The translations under genes were made by a program, and so were the position numbers. DNA of 22,535 bases from a virus, in IMG/VR virus record IMGVR_UViG_3300031841_000394, positions 1-22,535 of that record. The stretch is one strand, 5' to 3'. Below the pieces are notes generated by a model. The model worked only from the letters and a program-made list of their open reading frames with translations. It had not been told where the DNA came from and ran no database searches. Positions 6,243-11,245 of this stretch are shown in pieces (position 1 is the first letter of the stretch; each line of letters begins with the position of its first letter).

Positions 6243-6860
6243 TTACGCTGCTTCCTTTTTTACTAACGCTGCCTTTGACTGTAAGTCAGCAATGATTGTA
6301 TCAATGTCAATCTGGTGATCGTTGCAATGTGCAAAGATTGCGTCAACGATTGAGGTACGAGTGTTACCCAGTGAGTATGTACCTTTGGGTACTTCCACCC
6401 AACCAGTGTCATTGATTTCCTCAGACTGTTCGTCAGACTGTCCAACGTTGGACGGTTCAGCTTTAGCTGTAGGTTCAGCTTCCGCTTTGGCTACATCACG
6501 CATTGCTTTCTGCAAAGCAGTAAGAGAGGTAAAACCTTTCTTGGAACATTCCATGAAAGCACGACAAGCCACCTCGTTTTCAACGAACCACAATGCCTCT
6601 GATCGTCTTCTACGATCAATGTTGTGGATGCCATGAGTAGTGAGCGTTTGACGTGAGATTTGACCACTGTCCAAAGTAGACTGAGCCTTTAGCTCAACAA
6701 GCAGTTTACCTAGTCGAGTATCAAAGCCATTAGCTTTGGTTGACTGTTTCACGTTATGTAAGGCAGACCACATTTTGCCAAGAGCTTTGCCCTCTTTAAC
6801 GAGGTCATCTAGCTTTGTTCCAACTGAAGTTGATTTGCTAACTGAGATTGATTTTGCCAT
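6243..6860 (-). CDS. hypothetical protein, first gene of the leftward block (205 aa)
   Basis: The start is ATG 6860, with AAAGGAAG (6867-6874) 6 bases upstream. The frame continues open for another 126 bases upstream, but only through the leader inverted repeat. The N-terminus (MAKSISVSKSTSVGTKLDDL) is Ser/Lys-rich. The middle is helical and basic, with GQISRQTLTTHGIHNIDRRR and SEALWFVENE. A Glu/Ala-rich linker then leads to a C-terminal helix pair. The basic core suggests DNA or RNA binding. As the first leftward gene next to the control region it could be a regulator or replication-related, but no domain is recognised. A palindrome copy (6440-6453) lies inside it. Confidence 0.78.
   Translation of the reverse strand: MAKSISVSKSTSVGTKLDDLVKEGKALGKMWSALHNVKQSTKANGFDTRLGKLLVELKAQSTLDSGQISRQTLTTHGIHNIDRRRRSEALWFVENEVACRAFMECSKKGFTSLTALQKAMRDVAKAEAEPTAKAEPSNVGQSDEQSEEINDTGWVEVPKGTYSLGNTRTSIVDAIFAHCNDHQIDIDTIIADLQSKAALVKKEAA
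6440..6453. repeat. palindromic site GTCCAACGTTGGAC, copy 3
   Basis: This perfect copy lies inside the 205-aa gene, in the linker between the helical core and the C-terminal part, where it encodes SNVG. Copy 1 encodes the same four residues in an unrelated protein. The flanks on the minus strand are CCGTCC...GGACAG. Confidence 0.85.
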
Positions 6861-6873
6861 GATTGGCTTCCTT

Positions 6874-6968
6874 TCACTATCTAATGTTTCTATATGAGAG
6901 TTACATATATCTCTCACACTAAAGTGAGATATATTAACTATCATTAGAAACGTAGTATTAGATAGTGA
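6874..6968. repeat. 95-bp imperfect inverted repeat in the leader of the 205-aa gene
   Basis: The outer arms are TCACTATCTAAT (6874-6885) and its exact complement (6957-6968). A second stem, GTTTCTA (6886-6892) with TAGAAAC (6945-6951), follows across a 5-base bulge. Inside are further dyads, including TCTCAC/GTGAGA around 6913-6928. In the leftward mRNA the stem would end right at the AAAGGAAG ribosome site. It is a strong candidate for a structured leader or protein-binding site. Confidence 0.7.
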
Positions 6969-7083
6969 GGTTTGCGTGTGTGACATACGATCCTCTGCGC
7001 CTGTCGTTTCCTGCGTGACTGCAGGTATCTACGATACCGAAGTTCGTGTGTGAAACTCATGTGTGTGCACGAGGAATGTTACC

Positions 7084-7097
7084 GTCCAATGTTGGAC
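7084..7097. repeat. palindromic site, copy 4 (one mismatch)
   Basis: GTCCAATGTTGGAC differs from the perfect copies at one central base. It lies in the intergenic control region with the same flanks (CCGTCC...GGACAG) as copy 3, here on the plus strand. Confidence 0.75.
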
Positions 7098-7138
7098 AGT
7101 TGATGTGACCAGACTACCCTATGGGGGTAGGGTTAAAA

Positions 7139-7239
7139 TGTAATCGGCACTGGATACACACTCTGTTTTTGTGATCACATAATTTGAAACACATTATCTG
7201 GTGGCAACTGATTGCATAACAGTTACCGATTACAGATAA
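7139..7239. repeat. nested dyads: candidate origin, att or operator site
   Basis: TGTAATCGG (7139-7147) and CCGATTACA (7226-7234) form a 9-bp inverted repeat. Between them lies the perfect palindrome TGTGATCACA (7170-7179). TTATCTG (7194-7200) pairs with CAGATAA (7233-7239), and AACTG (7206-7210) with CAGTT (7220-7224). These overlapping symmetries are typical of protein-binding regions such as attP, origins or operators, but none can be proved here. Confidence 0.5.
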
Positions 7240-7454
7240 GCTGTTGATATGTTGGAAGTTTTCTTACGCATGGTGGATGTATGTGTATAATATGTCTGCA
7301 CCAAGCACATGATATGTCATATATGCGGATCTATGAGCCTGAGACATGGGTACGTGCATGGGCCACAGGGGGGTGCGTGGATAGTATATACACAGAAATA
7401 CACAGATCAGGAAAAATGAGTGTTAACCACATTATGTATATACTGGTTTACACA

Positions 7455-7528
7455 GAACAGTATTCTGCAAAACATGTTAAACTAGGAACGTTGTTCTTAG
7501 TATAAGGATAAATGAGGAACAATATTCT
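7455..7528. promoter_or_regulatory. three operator-like sites spaced 31 bp apart
   Basis: GAACAGTATTCT (7455-7466), GAACGTTGTTCT (7486-7497) and GAACAATATTCT (7517-7528) share the form GAACNNTRTTCT. Their starts are separated by exactly 31 and 31 bases, about three helical turns, so they face the same side of the DNA. The first also sits in a CAGAA-5-TTCTG inverted repeat. This is the expected design of a phage repressor operator array next to a promoter. Confidence 0.7.
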
Positions 7529-7546
7529 TTATTTTACGAATAGGGG

Positions 7547-7574
7547 TTGACACGAGCCGTGAAATGTGTAAAAC
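7547..7574 (+). promoter_or_regulatory. candidate rightward promoter beside the operator array
   Basis: A perfect -35 TTGACA (7547-7552) is followed 16 bases later by a TAAAAC -10 (7569-7574, four of six matches). It begins 18 bases after the third operator site and points toward the rightward genes. The weak -10 lowers confidence. Confidence 0.45.
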
Positions 7575-7586
7575 TATATATAACTA

Positions 7587-7693
7587 AACTAAGACTCACT
7601 TAAAGTGATTACACTTAAATATTAAATATCCTAAATATAATTATACTTAACTAAGATACACTTAAATGTTACACTATAAGTGAGCAGTATAAT
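7587..7693 (+). promoter_or_regulatory. CACTTAAA repeat cluster ending in a TATAAT box
   Basis: An 18-base unit, AACTAAGA-NN-CACTTAAA, occurs at 7587-7604 and 7649-7666 (16 of 18 identical, 62 bp apart). TACACTTAAATNTTA occurs at 7610-7624 and 7657-7671. Two dyads, CACTTAAAGTG (7597-7607) and CACTATAAGTG (7672-7682), flank the set. TATAAT (7688-7693) follows the second, without a good -35, as expected for an activator-dependent promoter of the rightward genes. Confidence 0.55.
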
Positions 7694-7731
7694 AAATATT
7701 TTTTGTACTAAAATACAGAAAGTTCTTGACA

Positions 7732-7944
7732 ATGAGTAAAAAATCAGTAAAACTATATACTGACAATGTTCTTGATGAGTTTTATAAACACGTACTTGAC
7801 GGTAACATTGAAGATTTACATATTCCCCACAGTGATGTATTCTATGTACGTGAAGCTGTACAGGCTCACTACGGTAGATCTTTTTCTTTAGAACACGTAG
7901 AGTGGGCAATGCGTATGGAAGGTTGGACGGATGGCAATCCCTGA
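7732..7944 (+). CDS. small hypothetical protein (70 aa)
   Basis: This is the first gene of the rightward block. ATG 7732 (MSKKSVKLYTDNVLDEFYKH) is preferred over an in-frame TTG six bases earlier. The ribosome site is poor (AGAAAG at a distance). The protein is helical and mildly acidic, with HSDVFYVREAVQAHYGRSFS and a Trp-rich C-terminus (EWAMRMEGWTDGNP). The middle could be a small DNA-binding or adaptor helix bundle, but I do not recognise it. It overlaps the next gene by 14 bases. Confidence 0.65.
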   Translation: MSKKSVKLYTDNVLDEFYKHVLDGNIEDLHIPHSDVFYVREAVQAHYGRSFSLEHVEWAMRMEGWTDGNP

Positions 7945-8224
7945 ACGAGTCAAAACTAAAATGAAAGCAGAAGGGTTAACAGGTGTAAATAAACCCAAGC
8001 GTACACCTAAACACCCAACTAAGTCTCATTGTGTTATGGCGTCAGAGGGTGGTAAATATAAATTTATTCGTTTTGGACAACAAGGTGTAAAGGGTGCAGG
8101 TAAAAGTCCTACATCTAAAAAAGATAAAGCTCGTAAGAAAAGTTATTATGCGAGACATAATGCACAAGACTCAAGCCCAAGTAAGTTAAGTGCACGTTAT
8201 TGGTCACACAAAGTAAAATGGTAA
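7931..8224 (+). CDS. conserved basic phage protein (97 aa)
   Basis: The protein has the layout of a family abundant in marine and other phages: MAIPERVKTKMKAEGLTGVN, then KPKRTPKHPTKSH, a beta-rich YKFIRFGQQGVKGAGKSP, and the closing SARYWSHKVKW. It is strongly basic (many Lys, Arg, His), about the family's usual length, and of unknown function. The family is often found near structural genes, and DNA binding or virion location is plausible. It overlaps the previous gene by 14 bases. Confidence 0.75.
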   Translation: MAIPERVKTKMKAEGLTGVNKPKRTPKHPTKSHCVMASEGGKYKFIRFGQQGVKGAGKSPTSKKDKARKKSYYARHNAQDSSPSKLSARYWSHKVKW

Positions 8225-8236
8225 GGAGAATAGAAT

Positions 8237-8605
8237 ATGAGTAAAACAGAAAAAGTTATTAAAGTAGGTAAAGGTGCTATTGGCAGCAGAGTGATAACTT
8301 CAACTAAAGGTGAAAAGTTAGTTAAAAAATTAAATGCAGTACAAGATCAGATTCGTGTTTTAGAAAATGCTGACGATTTAACTGACGCTCAGAAAGCAAC
8401 ACTAGCTAGTAAAAAAACAGAAAGAAAAGAAATAGAAAAACAATTAGCTGCTGAAAAAGATAAAGCAGATATTAAAGGTCAACTTACAAGAGCAGGTAAA
8501 AAAGAATTTAAAGGTTACACACCAAGCTCTCCTTTTAATAAAGGTGGAATGGCTTCACGTAAAGGTAATTTTGATATGCGTAAAGGCGGCATGTTTATGA
8601 AATGA
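8237..8605 (+). CDS. coiled-coil basic protein with C-terminal RKGGM motifs (122 aa)
   Basis: TAAGGAG precedes ATG 8237. Residues about 28-78 form a charged coiled coil (KLNAVQDQIRVLENADDLTD, then KKTERKEIEKQLAAEKDKA). The tail, from about residue 97, is Gly/Lys/Met-rich: FNKGGMASRKGNFDMRKGGM. Short RKGGM/KRGG units recur in the 44-aa and 88-aa proteins downstream. Function unknown; a virion or nucleic-acid-associated role is possible. It overlaps the next start as ATGA. Confidence 0.72.
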   Translation: MSKTEKVIKVGKGAIGSRVITSTKGEKLVKKLNAVQDQIRVLENADDLTDAQKATLASKKTERKEIEKQLAAEKDKADIKGQLTRAGKKEFKGYTPSSPFNKGGMASRKGNFDMRKGGMFMK

Positions 8606-9129
8606 TAAAGGACGATATACGTAGTTGGTCACGTGAGGTGCTTGAGGTAGCTAACCCTGCACTAAACGGACTACCTGCCTGTCCTTATGCACAGGAAGCA
8701 TGGAAACAAAACAAGGTAACTGTAGTAGAGACAGATCACATTGGTATTGAAACTATACTACAAGCTAATGTGTTCAATACAAATAAATATGAATTAGTTG
8801 TAGTTGCGTCCTACAAATTTCCTACATCTTATCAGTTTACAGAATTTATCGGGTTCCTTAATGATACGTATACACACAGGGATATACATATCATGGGGTT
8901 TCATCCCGAATATGGTGCAGAAGAAGCTGACTTAGATTTTCTGTACGAACATGACTGGACATCTAGTATTGACGAAGAGTACGCCATGATGTTTATCCAG
9001 TCTTTATCTCAGGTAGACGATGCAAGTCTAAAGCTTGAGAAACTAGGATACTACAACGTGTATCCCAAAGAAGAGTATCAAACTCTTGTAATAGAAAGAA
9101 GACAAAGGAGAAACAAACAATGGCAATGA
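8602..9129 (+). CDS. DUF1415-like protein (175 aa)
   Basis: The order of motifs resembles DUF1415 proteins: an N-terminal W, then NPALNGLPACPYAQEAWKQN, a middle FIGFLND segment, and MGFHPEYGAEEADLDFLYEH followed by a helix ending LEKLGYY. The Cys and the HPEY His could be functional. DUF1415 has no known reaction, and the similarity here is from memory of the pattern, so it may instead be a separate phage family. No signal peptide. The C-terminus is basic and overlaps the following 44-aa gene by 10 bases. Confidence 0.65.
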   Translation: MIKDDIRSWSREVLEVANPALNGLPACPYAQEAWKQNKVTVVETDHIGIETILQANVFNTNKYELVVVASYKFPTSYQFTEFIGFLNDTYTHRDIHIMGFHPEYGAEEADLDFLYEHDWTSSIDEEYAMMFIQSLSQVDDASLKLEKLGYYNVYPKEEYQTLVIERRQRRNKQWQ

Positions 9130-9254
9130 AACCAAGAGCAATGAAGAAGAAACCCATGCGTGGAGGCGGTATGCCAAAGAAACCTATGATGCGTGGAGGC
9201 GGTATGACCAAAAAGAAAATGATGCGTGGCGGCATGGCAAAGAAAAAGAAATAA
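9120..9254 (+). CDS. Met/Arg/Gly repeat microprotein (44 aa)
   Basis: The protein is built of near-repeats: MRGGGMPKKPM, MRGGGMTKKKM and MRGGMAKKKK after a short basic start (MAMKPRAMKKKP). It has no acidic residue. AGGAG lies 9 bases before the ATG. Proteins with the same MKRGG/MRKGG units flank it (8237-8605 and 9906-10172). Such strongly basic Met-rich peptides occur in marine phage genomes and their role is unknown; RNA, DNA or capsid binding is plausible by charge. Confidence 0.7.
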   Translation: MAMKPRAMKKKPMRGGGMPKKPMMRGGGMTKKKMMRGGMAKKKK

Positions 9255-9265
9255 GGAAAACTATT

Positions 9266-9625
9266 ATGAAACATATATTACTAGCTAGTGCAGTTGCACT
9301 TACTGCGACTGCAGCAAATGCCGTTGACGTAGAACTATGGGGTCAGACAGTTTCTGTAGGAGCAGAGTCTGACATTAACTACGTTACAGGTGTAGAAGAG
9401 TGGGATTGGACTGCAACACCATATGCAGCATTTACCACATCTGCAGGTATTGGACTATCTGTAGAAACTGAAATCAATATGCGTGAGCTTGACGAAGATA
9501 TATTTCAAGGTATCGACTGGACTGCAGAATATGCAGTAAGTGGCGTAACTGTATATACTGAAGTTTCATCAGACAGTGATTGGGAGTTTGGTGACATTAC
9601 AGTAGGTGCTAAAGTTAAGTTCTGA
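9266..9625 (+). CDS. exported outer-membrane beta-barrel-like protein (119 aa)
   Basis: A clear Sec signal peptide (MKHILLASAVALTATAANA, cleavage near residue 19) is followed by alternating polar/hydrophobic strands such as VDVELWGQTVSVGAES and GITVGA-like segments. The protein ends in VGAKVKF, with the terminal Phe that marks bacterial outer-membrane barrel proteins. About 100 mature residues would allow roughly 8 short strands. A phage gene for such a protein may alter the host surface, for example by blocking receptors or superinfection, but that is inference. AAGGAAAA stands before the ATG. It overlaps the next gene by one base. Confidence 0.78.
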   Translation: MKHILLASAVALTATAANAVDVELWGQTVSVGAESDINYVTGVEEWDWTATPYAAFTTSAGIGLSVETEINMRELDEDIFQGIDWTAEYAVSGVTVYTEVSSDSDWEFGDITVGAKVKF

Positions 9626-9816
9626 TGTGGTTAGCCATTGTCATGTTTTGCATGACACCAATGGATGCCAGAACATGCACACTCATGGTACACAACGATA
9701 ATCTTTTTATGCAAGAGCAAGAGTGTAGAAATGAAATGCGTGATATGGTAGACACTATATTTGCAAGAGGTATCTTTGCACAAGGTACATGTGTAACAGT
9801 GGGAGTAGGGACATGA
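9625..9816 (+). CDS. small exported cysteine-containing protein (63 aa)
   Basis: The N-terminus (MWLAIVMFCMTPMDARTCTL) looks like a signal or anchor, followed by FMQEQECRNEMRDMVDTIF and a second Cys in GTCVTVGVG. The layout matches the 57-aa protein at 1831-2004. ATG 9625 shares its A with the preceding TGA, so it is likely co-translated with the beta-barrel protein. Both may work at the envelope. Function unknown. Confidence 0.68.
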   Translation: MWLAIVMFCMTPMDARTCTLMVHNDNLFMQEQECRNEMRDMVDTIFARGIFAQGTCVTVGVGT

Positions 9817-9905
9817 AAATTGTAAAAGGTATTTGGACATACATTAAACGATTGGTAAAAGCTTTATTGAATATGAAGTGTTGCCCAGAGTGTGTGTGCA
9901 AATAA
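9813..9905 (+). CDS. cysteine-rich microprotein (30 aa)
   Basis: The protein reads MKIVKGIWTYIKRLVKALLN then MKCCPECVCK. An amphipathic basic helix is followed by four Cys in CCPECVC, which could bind a metal or anchor by disulfides. The ATG overlaps the upstream stop as ATGA, and its stop directly touches the next ATG. The tight packing and unusual composition support a real gene. Confidence 0.6.
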   Translation: MKIVKGIWTYIKRLVKALLNMKCCPECVCK

Positions 9906-10172
9906 ATGCCAGTAGAAAAAGTAGAGGGCGGCTATCGTTGGGGTAAAACTGGTAAAGTCTATAAACGTAGGATTGACGCAGTTAAACAAGGACAAGCCGC
10001 CCATGCTCAAGGATATAATCAGTATAAAAGAGGTGGAACAGTGAAAGCAGTACCAAAGGGAAACAAAGGTTTAGCTAAATTACCAAAAGCAGTTCGTAAT
10101 AAAATGGGCTATATGAAACGTGGCGGTGCAGTCAAGAAGATGAAGCGTGGGGGAGTGGCAAAGAAAAAATGA
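9906..10172 (+). CDS. basic phage protein with KRGG repeats (88 aa)
   Basis: The N-terminal MPVEKVEGGYRWGKTGKVYK segment is one I recognise from small phage proteins of unknown function. After a linker come basic units: YKRGGTV, KGLAKLPKAVRNKMGYMKRG, and KKMKRGGVAKKK at the end. The protein is very basic. The KRGG units link it to the 44-aa and 122-aa proteins. The start abuts the stop of the 30-aa gene, and its end overlaps the next start as ATGA. Confidence 0.72.
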   Translation: MPVEKVEGGYRWGKTGKVYKRRIDAVKQGQAAHAQGYNQYKRGGTVKAVPKGNKGLAKLPKAVRNKMGYMKRGGAVKKMKRGGVAKKK

Positions 10173-10450
10173 CACCAGAACAAATTGAAAAAGTAAACAG
10201 GTTAGGTTACATAGTTGTAAACATGGGTCAGCATGTAGAGGACATTAATAAGAATGTTGTAGCTTCCAAAGATGCAGACGGTAACTGGGTAACTGAAGTA
10301 GCAAAGCTAAAAACAATACTTACAGCAACAGAAACTGTAAAGGTACGTGCACGTAATGATAAGGGTCACTATGTAAAAGACGATCCTACCACACCAGAAA
10401 ACGAAGCATGGACAACTAAAGTAATTAAAAAGGTTACAGGTAAAAAATAA
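10169..10450 (+). CDS. hypothetical protein (93 aa)
   Basis: A helical N-terminus (MTPEQIEKVNRLGYIVVNMG) is followed by beta strands (GNWVTEVAKLKTILTATETV) and a basic C-terminus (VIKKVTGKK). No signal peptide or membrane segment. It lies between a basic small protein and a probable virion protein, so a minor structural role is possible. Not recognised. Confidence 0.7.
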   Translation: MTPEQIEKVNRLGYIVVNMGQHVEDINKNVVASKDADGNWVTEVAKLKTILTATETVKVRARNDKGHYVKDDPTTPENEAWTTKVIKKVTGKK

Positions 10451-10452
10451 TA

Positions 10453-10815
10453 ATGCTACCAAATCCTAAATTTTTTTCAGCAGCTAAAGACCTTACTGCT
10501 ACTGCAGGTGGGGCAAGTGGTGACGTTATTTACACTTGTCCTAATAGTTTTGTAAGTCTTATTAGATTTATGCATGTATCTATTGGTGCTAACTCTACTA
10601 AGAAATATAGTTTACAGTGGTACGAGGCTTCTACAACTACATATCATTTTATTGTAGATGATCACAGTCTTGCAGGTAATAGTTTAGAAGAAGTAATACA
10701 AGGCGGTGGGTATCTTGCTTTGTCTGCAGGAGACAAGATTGTAGGTTTTGAAGAAACAGGTGCAGACGCTCACATTATCCTTTCAGGTGAAGAGTACTAT
10801 AAACAAATGACATAA
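10453..10815 (+). CDS. probable virion beta-sandwich protein (120 aa)
   Basis: The sequence starts MLPNPKFFSAAKDLTATAGG and has the pattern I know from a marine phage structural-type family: VIYTCPNSFVSLIRFMHVS, KYSLQWYEASTTTYHF, GGGYLALSAGDKIVGFEET, and a closing ILSGEEYYKQM. The regular short strands suggest a jelly-roll or decoration/fibre-type fold. It may be a head or tail decoration protein. It is the last gene before a promoter-bearing gap. Confidence 0.68.
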   Translation: MLPNPKFFSAAKDLTATAGGASGDVIYTCPNSFVSLIRFMHVSIGANSTKKYSLQWYEASTTTYHFIVDDHSLAGNSLEEVIQGGGYLALSAGDKIVGFEETGADAHIILSGEEYYKQMT

Positions 10816-10820
10816 CAGGG

Positions 10821-10867
10821 TTGCATTTTTGTCTGTAGTATGTTATAACTATATATGATATAACTAT
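10821..10867 (+). promoter_or_regulatory. promoter upstream of DUF1127 gene
   Basis: TTGCAT (10821-10826), 17 bases, then TATAAC (10844-10849) preceded by TG in extended -10 form. A second TGATATAACTAT follows at 10856-10867. The segment TATGATATAACTAT (10854-10867) recurs exactly before the capsid gene at 21677-21690. The message would start with a small GGTAA/TTACC hairpin (10872-10887) before the AAAGGAG ribosome site. Confidence 0.6.
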
Positions 10868-10907
10868 CTCTGGTAATTAAGTTTACCGTTAACAAAGGAG
10901 ATAGATT

Positions 10908-11072
10908 ATGTTAAAAAGAATATTCAACAGACTAATTGAAGCTAGAATTGAATCTGCAAAACGAAGAATTGCACGTGATCAATTATATAGCATGACCGAT
11001 TCAGAGCTAAGAGATATAGGTATAGGTCGGTACGATATAGAAAGAGTTTTAAGATATGGCTACAAAGTCTAA
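10908..11072 (+). CDS. DUF1127 protein (54 aa)
   Basis: The protein starts MLKRIFNRLIEARIESAKRR and carries the family signature: LYSMTDSELRDIGIGRYDIE, matching the L-S/T-D-x-E-L-x-D-I-G-I-x-R-x-D-I pattern of DUF1127. Family members are small, basic, common in Alphaproteobacteria, and some act as RNA-binding regulators of mRNA stability. A phage copy may redirect host RNA metabolism, or regulate phage mRNA. It has its own strong promoter and AAAGGAG site, suggesting high expression. Length is typical. It overlaps the next gene by 17 bases. Confidence 0.85.
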   Translation: MLKRIFNRLIEARIESAKRRIARDQLYSMTDSELRDIGIGRYDIERVLRYGYKV

Positions 11073-11235
11073 AGTAAATGCGGCAGGAAATTATACTAAG
11101 CCTACTATGCGTAGGAATTTGTTTAACCGCATTAAGTCAGGAACCAAAGGGGGCAAGGCAGGTCAATGGTCTGCACGTAAAGCCCAAATGCTTGCAAAAC
11201 AATACAAAGCCAAAGGTGGTGGCTACAAAACTTAG
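11056..11235 (+). CDS. conserved small basic phage protein (59 aa)
   Basis: The motifs MATKSKVNAAGNYTKPTMRR, LFNRIKSGTKGGKAGQWSAR and KAQMLAKQYKAKGGGYKT belong to a widespread small protein family in phages and some giant viruses. It is strongly basic with a Gly-rich end, without known function; nucleic-acid binding is plausible. The ATG lies inside the end of the DUF1127 gene, so the two are probably made together. Confidence 0.78.
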   Translation: MATKSKVNAAGNYTKPTMRRNLFNRIKSGTKGGKAGQWSARKAQMLAKQYKAKGGGYKT

Positions 11236-11245
11236 AGGCTAAGAG

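Larger units (their letters stand above)
6861..7731. other. divergent intergenic control region
   Basis: About 870 bases without a convincing gene separate the leftward and rightward blocks. From left to right it holds the leader inverted repeat, a palindrome copy (7084-7097), a CTACCC-5-GGGTAG hairpin (7114-7130), a cluster of nested dyads (7139-7239), a lone TATAAT (7286-7291), three 31-bp-phased operator-like sites (7455-7528), a TTGACA element (7547), a CACTTAAA repeat cluster (7587-7682), and a TATAAT (7688-7693) before the first rightward gene. Short frames here (for example 74 codons from 7281) overlap these sites and lack support. The stretch 6969-7083 shows nothing I can name. Confidence 0.8.

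Noticed and set aside
6861-6986. N-terminal extension of the 205-aa protein to 6986
   Set aside because: The extension runs through the leader inverted repeat, and the ribosome site at 6867-6874 clearly favours ATG 6860.
6969-7083. Possible tRNA or small RNA gene
   Set aside because: I looked for acceptor, anticodon and T-arm pairing and found none that fit; no other RNA signature was seen.
7114-7130. CTACCC/GGGTAG hairpin as factor-independent terminator
   Set aside because: The stem is only 6 bp and no run of T follows on either strand.
7155-7190. TGTGATCACA as a CRP-type site
   Set aside because: The half-sites TGTGA and TCACA are directly joined, without the 6-base spacer that CRP sites need.
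7281-7505. Open frame of 74 codons on the plus strand in the control region
   Set aside because: It has no good ribosome site, no recognisable protein pattern, and overlaps two of the phased operator-like sites. A shorter ATG at 7418 (29 codons) has a nearby AGGA but overlaps the same sites.
7631-7909. Open frame of 92 codons on the minus strand across the start of the rightward genes
   Set aside because: It is antisense to the 70-aa gene and to the repeat cluster, and its composition reflects AT-rich DNA.
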